DNA from: Spirosoma radiotolerans
Lineage (GTDB): Bacteria > Bacteroidota > Bacteroidia > Cytophagales > Spirosomataceae
Assembly (NCBI RefSeq): GCF_000974425.1
Contig: NZ_CP010429.1
Span: forward strand, 4,449,501-4,513,500
DNA length: 64,000 nt
Reading direction: 5' to 3'
Shown here piece by piece: positions 51,552 through 60,682 of this stretch. The notes beneath the pieces are model-generated. The model saw nothing but the letters and a program-made list of their open reading frames with translations, did no database searches and had not been told where the DNA came from. A program made the translations under genes and the position numbers. Every line of letters starts with the position of its first letter. Within the stretch, counting starts at the first letter, position 1.

Positions 51552-53009
51552 ATGACGCTCATACCCGAACTGACTATATTGCAACCCGCCGATAAAGAAC
51601 AAATTGATCTTCCCCGTACATCGGAAGATGAGTTGGCTATTGGCAAAAAACGGCTGTATATTGAAAGCTACGGTTGCCAGATGAACTTTGCCGATAGCGA
51701 AGTCGTCGCGGCTGTCATGCGCAATGCAGGCTACGCAACCACTTCATCAGCCAACGAGGCCGATGTTATTTTCCTCAATACCTGCGCCATCCGCGACAAT
51801 GCCGAGCAGAAGGTTCGCCACCGGCTGAAGCACCTTACAGGCCTGAAACGCCAGAAACCCGAACTCATGGTTGGGATACTTGGCTGCATGGCCGAACGCC
51901 TGAAAACCAAACTTCTCGAAGAAGAAAAAGTGGTGGACATTGTAGCAGGTCCTGATGCTTACCGCGACATTCCTAAACTGGTTGAGGAAGCCGAATCAGG
52001 CCAAAAAGCCGTCAATGTTTTTCTTTCCCGCGAAGAAACCTACGCCGATATTGCTCCTATCCGACTGAATTCCAACGGCGTAACAGCGTTTGTTTCGATC
52101 ATGCGTGGTTGCGACAATATGTGCAGTTTCTGCGTCGTCCCCTTCACGCGGGGCCGCGAACGCAGCCGCGATCCACACAGCATTATCCGTGAGGCCCAGG
52201 ACCTTTTCGATCAGGGCTATCGGGAAGTGACGCTGCTTGGGCAAAATGTAGACTCGTATAAATGGGTAGAAGAGGTAGCAGGAGCAACTTCTCACTCTTC
52301 ACTCCTCGCGCCTACTACCACTACAACCACCTTCGCGCTCCTGCTCGAAATGGTTGCCCTGATCCACCCCGATCTTCGGGTTCGGTTCTCGACCTCGCAT
52401 CCAAAAGATATTACGGATGACGTACTACACACCATGGCCCGGTACGACAACATCTGCAAGTATATTCACCTACCCGCTCAAAGCGGCAACAGCCGGGTGT
52501 TGAAGTTGATGAACCGGACCTACGACCGTCCCTGGTATATCAACAAGATCGACCGCATCCGTGAGATTCTGGGTGACGACTGCGGCATCTCGACCGACAT
52601 GATCTCGGGCTTCTGCACCGAAACGGAAGAAGAGCACCAGGAATCGCTGTCGCTCATGGACTATGTACGTTACGACTACGCCTACATGTTTGCCTATTCG
52701 GAACGGCCGGGGACACTGGCAGCCAAAAAATACGCCGACGATATTCCAGAGGACATCAAGAAACGTCGTTTGAACGAAATTATCGCTCGTCAACTCGAGC
52801 ACTCTGCCGAACGGAATCAACGACATATCGGGCAGACACAACGCGTGCTGATTGAAGGCTCCTCCAAACGATCCGACGACTTCCTGTGCGGCCGAAACGA
52901 CCAGAACAAAATGGTCGTTTTCCCGAAAGGAGATCACCAGAAGGGCCAGTACGTCAACGTGTTAGTAACCGAATGCACATCGGCAACCCTCCGGGGAGAA
53001 GTTGTCTAG
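51552..53009 (+). CDS. miaB: tRNA-2-methylthio-N6-dimethylallyladenosine synthase
   Basis: This 485-residue radical-SAM methylthiotransferase adds the 2-methylthio group to ms2i6A37 of tRNA. The N-terminal UPF0004 domain has the auxiliary cluster cysteines (SYGCQMN Cys42, [18 protein letters not shown]). The radical-SAM motif is [12 protein letters not shown] (Cys187, Cys191, Cys194), and the C-terminal TRAM domain ends RGEVV. A variable loop (about residues 240-260) contains THSSLLA-type residues encoded by CTCACTCTTCACTCC, a class-B repeat word. It is the first gene of a cluster with a sigma-54 activator and lptE. Confidence 0.94.
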   Translation: MTLIPELTILQPADKEQIDLPRTSEDELAIGKKRLYIESYGCQMNFADSEVVAAVMRNAGYATTSSANEADVIFLNTCAIRDNAEQKVRHRLKHLTGLKRQKPELMVGILGCMAERLKTKLLEEEKVVDIVAGPDAYRDIPKLVEEAESGQKAVNVFLSREETYADIAPIRLNSNGVTAFVSIMRGCDNMCSFCVVPFTRGRERSRDPHSIIREAQDLFDQGYREVTLLGQNVDSYKWVEEVAGATSHSSLLAPTTTTTTFALLLEMVALIHPDLRVRFSTSHPKDITDDVLHTMARYDNICKYIHLPAQSGNSRVLKLMNRTYDRPWYINKIDRIREILGDDCGISTDMISGFCTETEEEHQESLSLMDYVRYDYAYMFAYSERPGTLAAKKYADDIPEDIKKRRLNEIIARQLEHSAERNQRHIGQTQRVLIEGSSKRSDDFLCGRNDQNKMVVFPKGDHQKGQYVNVLVTECTSATLRGEVV

Positions 53010-53087
53010 TGTTTACGGTATTCGATTTTCGGTGAATCAGGTTAACATGATTAACCCACCGAAAACCGAATACCGAATACCGTAAAC
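53010..53087. repeat. Nested modular hairpin between miaB and the sigma-54 activator gene
   Basis: The left arm GTTTACGGTATTCGATTTTC and beyond (53011-53034) pairs with the right arm 53057-53087 (CACCGAAAACCG, GAATACCGTAAAC). An inner inverted repeat GGTTAA / TTAACC lies in the loop (53040-53055). The right arm has one additional copy of the CGAATAC word. It ends 4 bp before the ATG. Confidence 0.8.
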
Positions 53088-53091
53088 TTTT

Positions 53092-54468
53092 ATGAATCAA
53101 CAGGAAATTCAAAGCGTCAAACAACGCTTCGGTATAATTGGTAATGCAGCTGGCCTCAACTACGCTATCAACGTGGCGATGCAGGTAGCCGCGACCGATC
53201 TGACTGTGCTCATCACGGGCGAGAGTGGCAGTGGTAAAGAGTCTTTTTCCAAGATTATTCACAGCCTGAGCGCCCGCAAGCACGGTCAATTTATTGCCAT
53301 CAACTGTGGAGCCATTCCCGAAGGCACCATTGACTCGGAGCTCTTCGGCCATGAAAAGGGCTCCTTTACGGGGGCGGTTGATTCCCGAAAGGGTTATTTT
53401 GAAACGACTAACGGAGGCACCATTTTCCTGGATGAGATTGGTGAGATGCCCCTGGGAACACAGGCTCGCTTGCTTCGTGTCCTCGAAAACGGTGAATTTA
53501 TTCGGGTTGGCTCCTCGAAAACTCAAAAAACGGATGTACGGGTCGTCGCAGCGACCAACGTCAATTTGATGGAAGCGGTGGAGAAAGGTAAATTTCGGGA
53601 AGACCTCTATTACCGGCTCAATACGGTGCCTATTTTCGTGCCTCCCCTGCGCGAACGTGGGATGGATATCGAACTGCTATTCCGCAAGTTTACGACCGAT
53701 TTCGCCGAACGATACCGCATCAAACCCTTGCAACTGACCGACGCAGCCAAACAGGTGTTGGTTCAGTATCCGTTTCCGGGAAATATCCGGCAACTGAAAA
53801 ACATTGCGGAACAGGTATCTATTCTGGAATCGGAACAGAATAAACCTATCGACTCGGAAACCTTGTCGAAATACCTGCCGCAACAGCAGCCGCCGAACCG
53901 AACAGTCGCCTTGTTTCCGCAGGCGAGTGGCAGTGCCGATAACTTTTCGGAACGCGACCTACTCTACAAAGTGCTATTCGATATGCGCCGGGACGTGAAT
54001 GACCTGAAAAAGCTCGTTCGCGATGTGCTGCTGGGCAACGGCCAGGATACCGGACAGATTCTGCATACCCATAAAGATTTGTTCGATTCGATTTCATCGG
54101 ATATGGATAATCGGCCATTGGCAGAAACGAACACAGCTCGCTTGTTACCACCCGTTAATGGAATCGTTAGACCCGAAACGGCACCACCCCGCGCTACGGC
54201 ACCGGCCTCAGAGACGTATGGCAGTCACCCGCCTGTACAGATTTACGACGATGTGGATGGTGATGTAAACGACCTCACGGAAGTGGAAGACGTGACCCAC
54301 GAGACGGAAGAAGATGATTCGCTCTCGCTCGAACGACAGGAGAAGGAAATGATTCTGAAAGCCCTTCGGCGCAATAACAACAAGCGAAAGTATGCCGCTC
54401 AGGCACTCGGTATTTCGGAACGCACGTTATACCGAAAAATAAAGCAATATGAAATTGATGAAGAGTAA
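53092..54468 (+). CDS. Sigma-54-dependent transcriptional activator without a sensory domain
   Basis: This 458-residue AAA+ activator has Walker A GESGSGKE (43-50), the sigma-54 contact loop GSFTGA (90-95), Walker B GGTIFLDEIGEM (108-119) and the arginine-finger region. A Fis-type DNA-binding helix-turn-helix ends the chain (LRRNNNKRKYAAQALGISERTLYRKIKQYEID). The AAA+ domain starts at residue 15 and there is no receiver, GAF or PAS domain, so it must be controlled by level or by a partner. An acidic linker of about 130 residues (about 280-410) separates the two domains. It lies between miaB and lptE, a location conserved in Bacteroidota as far as known to me. Confidence 0.92.
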   Translation: MNQQEIQSVKQRFGIIGNAAGLNYAINVAMQVAATDLTVLITGESGSGKESFSKIIHSLSARKHGQFIAINCGAIPEGTIDSELFGHEKGSFTGAVDSRKGYFETTNGGTIFLDEIGEMPLGTQARLLRVLENGEFIRVGSSKTQKTDVRVVAATNVNLMEAVEKGKFREDLYYRLNTVPIFVPPLRERGMDIELLFRKFTTDFAERYRIKPLQLTDAAKQVLVQYPFPGNIRQLKNIAEQVSILESEQNKPIDSETLSKYLPQQQPPNRTVALFPQASGSADNFSERDLLYKVLFDMRRDVNDLKKLVRDVLLGNGQDTGQILHTHKDLFDSISSDMDNRPLAETNTARLLPPVNGIVRPETAPPRATAPASETYGSHPPVQIYDDVDGDVNDLTEVEDVTHETEEDDSLSLERQEKEMILKALRRNNNKRKYAAQALGISERTLYRKIKQYEIDEE

Positions 54469-54557
54469 ACTAATGACGAATGAAGAATCCAGCGTGAAGA
54501 ATAGTAAAAAGAAAAGGCTGCTCGTCTTATTCTTCATTCTTAACTCTTCACTCTTCG
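54460..54557. repeat. Class-B modular repeat overlapping the start of lptE
   Basis: The left half (54460-54504) has GAATGAAGAATCC and GCGTGAAGAATAG; the right half (54527-54557) has CTTATTCTTCATTC and ACTCTTCACTCTTC, the complement of GAAGAGTGAAGAGT. The match between arms is imperfect. It codes for the N-terminal part of LptE, including the hydrophobic core of its signal peptide. Confidence 0.65.
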
Positions 54558-55015
54558 TTTCCTCCTGCGGAGTCTATTCGTTTACGGGAACAACGCTCTC
54601 TCCGGCCATTAAAACAGTGACGGTCAATAACTTCGTCCTCGCGACGGCGGGCGGCCCGGCTAACCTGCCACTGACGTTCAACGAACGATTAAAGGAATAC
54701 TACCAGCGCTATACCAACCTGAAGGTTGTTCCCACCAATGGCGATATGGTTCTGGAAGGAAACATCACTGGCTACGACCTGTTGGCCGTTGCCCCAACTG
54801 CCCAGGACCAGGCTGGTGTCAACCGGCTTCAAATCACTGTTTTAGCCCGTTTTTATAACAATAAAGACGAAACGAAGAATTTTGAACAGTCTTTTTCCTT
54901 TTATCAGGATTTCCCGCAGGGCCAAACCCTGAGCCAGAACGAAAGCCGCCTGGTACCCAAGATTTTGGATCAGATCGTCCTGGATATTTTCAATAAGACA
55001 GCGGCTGACTGGTGA
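54473..55015 (+). CDS. lptE: LPS-assembly lipoprotein LptE-like
   Basis: This 180-residue lipoprotein has a signal peptide with KKKRLLVLFFILNSSLFVSSC (Cys32 as lipid site). The mature part GVYSFTGTTLSPAIKTVTVNNF, then LPLTFNERLKEYYQRYTNLKVV and TGYDLLAVAPT, matches LptE, the plug of the LptD translocon in the outer membrane. The start at 54473 lies 5 bp after the sigma-54 gene; starts at 54449 or 54458 overlap it. The hydrophobic core (FILNSSLFVSS) is encoded by a class-B repeat arm (TTCATTCTTAACTCTTCACT and on), so its sequence is shaped by the repeat rather than by the family. Confidence 0.85.
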   Translation: MTNEESSVKNSKKKRLLVLFFILNSSLFVSSCGVYSFTGTTLSPAIKTVTVNNFVLATAGGPANLPLTFNERLKEYYQRYTNLKVVPTNGDMVLEGNITGYDLLAVAPTAQDQAGVNRLQITVLARFYNNKDETKNFEQSFSFYQDFPQGQTLSQNESRLVPKILDQIVLDIFNKTAADW

Positions 55016-55021
55016 AAAGAT

Positions 55022-55118
55022 TTACGGCTTACGATTTACAATTTACGCTTGAAAAAGGTACTTTCGCAGATTGCCCCGCTGAGCGGAACCCTCATCAATT
55101 GTCCATCGTAAACCGTAA
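55022..55118. repeat. Modular inverted repeat after lptE
   Basis: TTACGGCTTACGAT (55022-55035) pairs with ATCGTAAACCGTAA (55105-55118) with one mismatch. Additional TTTACAATTTACG words follow the left arm. The loop holds a CCGC / GCGG hairpin. It precedes the GTG start at 55127. Confidence 0.55.
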
Positions 55119-55126
55119 TTTACTTC

Positions 55127-55966
55127 GTGCTCGCCCTCGACAAAGAAACATTCTCTTACTGGGTCACTCACCCCGACGACCTTGCTCCTACCGACTTTGT
55201 TCAACTACAGGAAAGTCTGGAGACGTATCCCTATTGCCAAACGCTGCATACCTTAGCGGCCAAGGCGGCATCGGTTCATCAGCGGAGTCAGGCCGTTCCT
55301 TTTGTGCGTCAGGCTGCGGCCCATGCTTTAAGCCGGAATGCGTTGCGGAAGCTAATTGAGAATGAATTTCAATGGTCAGAAAACCTTTTGACGAAGCTCA
55401 ACGAGCTGTCAGCCAGGCACGTACCGGTTCCCGACGATTACCAGCAGGAGAGCTACGCTTTGTTCAAATCAAAGGCGGGCGTTAGCAATGGATTTCCCAA
55501 ATTACCTCTGCTGAGGCTACCCGGTCAGCACGACCAGTCTGCCGAACCCATTGTCACCACACCTACGCCGGAAGACCCAACACTGATCGAAATAAACCTG
55601 CAAAACGACCTTGTACAAATTGCGGAAACTACACCCGCTCAACCAACCCTCTCCCCCGCCGATGTTGAACGCCAGCGTCAATTGGACCTGATTGATAGCT
55701 TCATCAAGAAAGAACCCCGCATTTCGCCCGTGCGGGCTAAACCTGGCGAACCCCATACACAGGAAGACCTGACCAAACGGACAAAGCCCGTTGGCGGCAG
55801 TCTGGTAACTGAAAGTTTTGCCAAGATTTTGGAAAAGCAGGGAAAACTTGACAAAGCCAGGGAAATCTACGAGAAACTTATAGTGAAAAACCCAGAAAAA
55901 AAGGCGTACTTTGCGGCAAAAATTAGCGAATTAACGAGTGCGGACGGAGGATCGACTGAATCGTGA
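55127..55966 (+). CDS. Tetratricopeptide-like cytosolic protein, unknown function
   Basis: This 279-residue protein has an N-terminal helical part (LALDKETFSYWVTHPDDL, LQESLETYPYCQTLHTLAAKAASVHQ), a Pro-rich middle region (about 125-195), and a C-terminal TPR-like helix pair (ESFAKILEKQGKLDKAREIYEKLIVKNPEKKAYFAAKISEL). No signal peptide is seen. It starts with GTG. Neighbours lptE and secG suggest an envelope or secretion role, but this is context only. I do not recognise a named family. Confidence 0.7.
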   Translation: MLALDKETFSYWVTHPDDLAPTDFVQLQESLETYPYCQTLHTLAAKAASVHQRSQAVPFVRQAAAHALSRNALRKLIENEFQWSENLLTKLNELSARHVPVPDDYQQESYALFKSKAGVSNGFPKLPLLRLPGQHDQSAEPIVTTPTPEDPTLIEINLQNDLVQIAETTPAQPTLSPADVERQRQLDLIDSFIKKEPRISPVRAKPGEPHTQEDLTKRTKPVGGSLVTESFAKILEKQGKLDKAREIYEKLIVKNPEKKAYFAAKISELTSADGGSTES

Positions 55967-56039
55967 AACCACTCCTATTAGCTGTTAACTATTTGTCTTA
56001 ACTGTTTAACGCACCGGCGATCCGGTAGCTACTGATTTC

Positions 56040-56444
56040 ATGATAACGGCAACTATTGTCATCATTTGTATTCTCACCGTTCTTCTGATTCTAATTGTAC
56101 TCATTCAGAACTCAAAAGGCGGAGGCCTGGCTGGCGAATTTGGCGGCTTAGGCTCTAACCAGCTAATGGGTGTAAAGAAAACGACGGATTTGCTTGAGCA
56201 AATTACGTGGGGCCTCGGCGTTGCCGTTATGGTGCTGTCGCTAGCGTCTTACATCATGGTAGATCGCACGCAGGTAGGCGGCATCAATAGCGCCAACGTA
56301 GATCGGGCACAAACCCAGACATTGCCAGGCGCAGCTGCGCCAACACCAGCCCCTAGTGCCGCCAATGGAGCGGCACCAAGTCAGGCGGCTCCCGGTGCAC
56401 AGACACCAGGCGCATCGACCTCAGCGCTGACGCCCCAAAAGTAA
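56040..56444 (+). CDS. secG: Preprotein translocase subunit SecG
   Basis: This 134-residue inner-membrane protein has two helices (about 4-24 and 56-74) joined by the conserved cytosolic loop LIQNSKGGGLAGEFGG, typical of SecG. The C-terminus is an Ala/Pro/Gln-rich tail of about 50 residues, much longer than in E. coli (110 residues in total there). SecG helps the SecYEG channel. A perfect terminator hairpin (56456-56499) follows the gene. Confidence 0.93.
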   Translation: MITATIVIICILTVLLILIVLIQNSKGGGLAGEFGGLGSNQLMGVKKTTDLLEQITWGLGVAVMVLSLASYIMVDRTQVGGINSANVDRAQTQTLPGAAAPTPAPSAANGAAPSQAAPGAQTPGASTSALTPQK

Positions 56445-56455
56445 ACTTGCAGTTC

Positions 56456-56499
56456 ATACAGAAAAAGCCGTGTCCTCTCAGGCACGGCTTTTTCTGTAT
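56456..56499. terminator. Bidirectional terminator after secG
   Basis: ATACAGAAAAAGCCGTG (56456-56472) and CACGGCTTTTTCTGTAT (56483-56499) are perfect complements with a 10-base loop. The A- and T-tracts inside the stem allow use from both strands, for secG (plus) and the convergent hypothetical gene (minus). Confidence 0.85.
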
Positions 56500-56501
56500 G
56501 G

Positions 56502-57209
56502 CTAGGCTACTGCCTGAACGAGTAATTGCCGGGCAATGGGCAACAGCGTTTCCTGAATGGGATAACTCTTCTGGCTCTCCAGCATAAACGTGGCTGGGTT
56601 AGGCATGTGTCGATGCCGCCGAATCAGATCCAGCTTAATATTCTCAACAGTATTGACTAGACTTTTTCGGACAGCCTCGATAAAACGCAGTTGTACCAGG
56701 CGCCCACCCGGTTCCTGATCCGAATACAGTGTCAGGCAAAAGTAATACACATGTATCTCTGCCTGATCAGTCGTTTGAAGGAGCAGATATCCCTCTTCGG
56801 GTCGTAGGGGCAATAAACCCACCGGAGCCAGTATCAAAGAGTTGGCAATATCGAGCCACCGTTGCTGGCCTTCCGTGAGCATAGCCTGAAAGCGGGGCAG
56901 CGCAAATTCCATAATTGCGTCCACCTCTGCCATAAACGACGGGTCCGTTACCTCAGATTTATATTCGATTCGCGGTGGTGGGCCAGTAACTCGACTAACT
57001 CGCTTGGGGAAAGCGGCATTTAGCGTACCTTTGCCCCTCGAAAAACGAATACCAGCGTCGTAGTGACTTCGCAGTTCAGGCAGATCAGGACAAAGTTTGT
57101 GTTCAACGAAGTTTTTCTGAACCGCCTGTAAGTATGCCATCACGACATACTTCTGATATTCGGCGTCAAGCCAATTTTGCGTAAACCAGTCAGGTTGTAA
57201 TTTTTTCAT
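56502..57209 (-). CDS. Conserved hypothetical protein, unknown function
   Basis: This 235-residue soluble protein has no signal peptide or recognised motif. Segments such as MKKLQPDWFTQNWLDAEYQKYVVMAYLQAV, a Pro-rich TGPPPRIEYKS, FQAMLTEGQQRWLDIANSLILAPVGLLPLRPEEGYLLLQT and YYFCLTLYSDQEPGGRLVQL suggest an alpha/beta fold. It is divergent from groES and convergent with secG. Its upstream region is shared with the groESL operon, so common stress-related control is possible but unproven. Confidence 0.65.
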   Translation of the reverse strand: MKKLQPDWFTQNWLDAEYQKYVVMAYLQAVQKNFVEHKLCPDLPELRSHYDAGIRFSRGKGTLNAAFPKRVSRVTGPPPRIEYKSEVTDPSFMAEVDAIMEFALPRFQAMLTEGQQRWLDIANSLILAPVGLLPLRPEEGYLLLQTTDQAEIHVYYFCLTLYSDQEPGGRLVQLRFIEAVRKSLVNTVENIKLDLIRRHRHMPNPATFMLESQKSYPIQETLLPIARQLLVQAVA

Positions 57210-57458
57210 AAACCAGATTACATAATTTTTTAGGTGTATGATCTTGTTAAACTAACCAATGATTGTGAAACTGCCAAATTCTGTTCGTTAAAAATGCGCC
57301 ATCTGCCGAATGAAGTTTAGTAAACAAAGGCAATGGCAGTATGGCAGACTTAAACCGGAAAAATTGGCAGTTTAGCGTATTGGCACAGTAATTGGCGGTC
57401 GAGAATCGACGTGTAAGTACAAACACAAACAGTTAAAAACCTTAATCAACTCATTATC
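57210..57458. promoter_or_regulatory. groESL upstream region with TTGGCAG/CTGCCAA motifs
   Basis: AAACTGCCAA near 57269 and its complement TTGGCAGTTT near 57364 form a 10-bp perfect inverted repeat about 90 bp apart. CTGCCG, two TGGCAG copies, TTGGCAC and TTGGCGG lie between or beside them. A related CTGCCAAAATGACAG lies before miaB. No CIRCE element (TTAGCACTC-N9-GAGTGCTAA) is present. This may be a different heat-shock operator, but no regulator is known from the window. Confidence 0.45.
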
Positions 57459-57755
57459 ATGGTAGCAGAAACGGAAAGCGTTAAAGTGAACGTGAAACCG
57501 CTGGCCGACCGGGTGCTGGTAGAAGCCGCACCGGCCGAAGAAAAGACGTCGTTCGGAATTATCATTCCTGACACAGCTAAAGAAAAACCCCAGCGTGGTA
57601 CGGTCGTTGCCGTTGGTGCAGGTAAGAAAGATGAGCCCCTAACGGTTCAGGTAGGCGATACGGTGTTGTATGGCAAATATGCCGGTACAGAAATCACCGT
57701 CGATGGTAAAGAGTACCTTATCATGCGTGAATCCGACATTTTCGCAATCCTTTAA
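57459..57755 (+). CDS. groES: Co-chaperonin GroES
   Basis: This 98-residue 10-kDa chaperonin forms the heptameric lid of the GroEL cage. [44 protein letters not shown] is the classic N-terminal half with the mobile loop (SFGIIIP), and [30 protein letters not shown] ends the chain. It is the first gene of the groESL operon; a class-A hairpin lies in the 98-bp spacer before groEL. Confidence 0.97.
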   Translation: MVAETESVKVNVKPLADRVLVEAAPAEEKTSFGIIIPDTAKEKPQRGTVVAVGAGKKDEPLTVQVGDTVLYGKYAGTEITVDGKEYLIMRESDIFAIL

Positions 57756-57772
57756 TTCAGTTCGTCGTTCGT

Positions 57773-57832
57773 TGTTTGTGGTTCGCGCAAGTCCCGGCGG
57801 GGAACCGCAACTACAAACTGTAAACCACAAAC
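57773..57832. repeat. Class-A modular hairpin between groES and groEL
   Basis: GTTTGTGGTTCGC (57773-57785) pairs in part with the right arm 57807-57832 (GCAACTACAAACTGTAAACC and CACAAAC). The right arm has additional words, so the hairpin is asymmetric. It lies inside the essential chaperonin operon and ends about 20 bp before the groEL start. Confidence 0.65.
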
Positions 57833-57847
57833 TTTTTCAAATTCTAA

Positions 57848-59494
<1,647 letters not shown>

Positions 59495-59514
59495 TTCATC
59501 AGCCATTCACAAAC

Positions 59515-59551
59515 GAAAAGGTCCCCGGTCAACTTGACCGGGGACCTTTTC
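59515..59551 (+). terminator. Terminator of the groESL operon
   Basis: GAAAAGGTCCCCGGTCAA and TTGACCGGGGACCTTTTC are perfect complements around a single base (in practice a 14-bp stem with a larger loop), followed by CATTTATAT. It ends 57 bases after the groEL stop codon. Confidence 0.85.
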
Positions 59552-59628
59552 ATTTATATAAATCTATACGCTCCTTATAGTAAATTCCTGGCTGTTAAGG
59601 TATAAAATCTAACTTTTGGGCAAACAAA

Positions 59629-59657
59629 AAAGCCAAGCGAGACACTCTCTTGGCTTT
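59629..59657 (-). terminator. Terminator-like hairpin, minus strand
   Basis: AAAGCCAAG and CTTGGCTTT form a 9-bp stem; on the minus strand it is followed by TTTTGTTTG. No minus-strand gene ends there apart from lolD, whose stop is over 200 bp upstream, so it may terminate that transcript or a small RNA. Confidence 0.5.
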
Positions 59658-59871
59658 CTGATTTACTCAACGTTATGAAAAACTTTTCTTTTCGACACAA
59701 TAATAAAACAAAAATGCGAAAAATTGATTCTTTTTCTTAATTATTTTTTTAAACAAAGTTGCAACACTCTGATATACAGTACTTTAAAATTGAAGAAATA
59801 CTCAAAAAAAGATTAAACTTTAAGTATATTTACCTAGTAGACTTATAAAAGTCGCACTATGAACACCGTAA

Positions 59872-60534
59872 TCAGGTAAATAAAAGTCCATCCCGGATGG
59901 TTACCGTTCGGTCAGCTAAAGCAGCTAATCCTTCATTGTGCGTCACGATAATAAACGTCTGACCGAGCTCATCCCGGAGCCGAAAAAACAATTGATGAAG
60001 TTCTTCAGCATTGCGCGAATCGAGGTTTCCGCTTGGTTCATCGGCAAAAACGATAGCAGGCTCGTTAATCAATGCCCGTGCCACAGCGGCTCGTTGTTGC
60101 TCTCCCCCCGACAACTGCGAGGGAAGATTCGTCAGGCGATGTTGCAGGCCAAGCGTCGTGAGCAATACTTCGGCCCGTTGCCGAACGGCCCGTTCCTCCT
60201 TGCCAGCAATGAACCCAGGCAGGCATACGTTTTCAAGGGCTGTAAACTCGGGCAGCAAATTGTTAAACTGAAACACAAAGCCAATGCGCTCGTTTCGAAA
60301 CTGTGCCAGTTGACGGTCATTAAGCGTAAAAACGTTCTGACCAGCAATGTGCAGCTCACCGGAATCGGGCCGATCAAGCGTGCCCAGAATTTGCAATAGC
60401 GTGGTTTTACCGGCTCCAGACGCGCCGACGATAGACACAACTTCGCCTGGCTCGATGGCTAGATTAATACCTTTGAGTACGGGCAAATCACCGTAATTTC
60501 GGCGAATATCGGTTGTGTGAAGGATTGATTGCAT
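59872..60534 (-). CDS. lolD: Lipoprotein-export ABC ATPase LolD-like
   Basis: This 220-residue ABC ATPase has Walker [10 protein letters not shown] (37-45), Q-loop [16 protein letters not shown], signature [15 protein letters not shown] and Walker [13 protein letters not shown]. This is the LolD/MacB/FtsE subgroup that works with FtsX-type permeases. It would power release of lipoproteins from the inner membrane, possibly with the LolC/E-type protein at 29.4-30.6 kb. The ATG at 60534 is used; a longer frame to 60603 would translate the repeat at 60541-60627 ([12 protein letters not shown]), an artefact. Confidence 0.88.
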   Translation of the reverse strand: MQSILHTTDIRRNYGDLPVLKGINLAIEPGEVVSIVGASGAGKTTLLQILGTLDRPDSGELHIAGQNVFTLNDRQLAQFRNERIGFVFQFNNLLPEFTALENVCLPGFIAGKEERAVRQRAEVLLTTLGLQHRLTNLPSQLSGGEQQRAAVARALINEPAIVFADEPSGNLDSRNAEELHQLFFRLRDELGQTFIIVTHNEGLAALADRTVTIRDGLLFT

Positions 60535-60540
60535 CAAAAA

Positions 60541-60627
60541 TGAAGAATGAAAAGTGAGGAGTGAAGAGTGAAGAATAACGAATTCAGAGTAATTATTCTT
60601 CACTCTTCACTCCTCATTCCTCATTTC
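60541..60627. repeat. Class-B modular hairpin between lolD and sucC
   Basis: The left arm (60541-60578) and right arm (60594-60627) are chains of GTGAAGAGTGAAGAATAA words and complements. The innermost 23 bases of each arm pair perfectly around a 15-base loop; the outer parts are imperfect. It lies between divergent genes. Confidence 0.85.
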
Positions 60628-60682
60628 CTGTTTAACTTGCCGCACAAAAATACGATTTCCAATCCTCTTTGTTGCAGTTGTC

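Larger units (their letters stand above)
59495..59871. other. 377-bp region between groEL and lolD
   Basis: It contains the groEL terminator (59515-59551), a second hairpin (59629-59657) followed by a T-run on the minus strand, and an AT-rich stretch. A 21-codon frame (MKNFSFRHNNKTKMRKIDSFS, 59675-59740) is present on the plus strand, but there is no evidence it is translated. The second hairpin may end a short minus-strand RNA. Confidence 0.45.

Noticed and set aside
57210-57458. CIRCE/HrcA operator before groESL
   Set aside because: No TTAGCACTC-N9-GAGTGCTAA was found; only TGGCAG-type motifs are present.
59675-59740. 21-codon frame after the groEL terminator
   Set aside because: No promoter or ribosome-binding signal, Lys/Phe/Asn-rich composition expected of AT-rich DNA.
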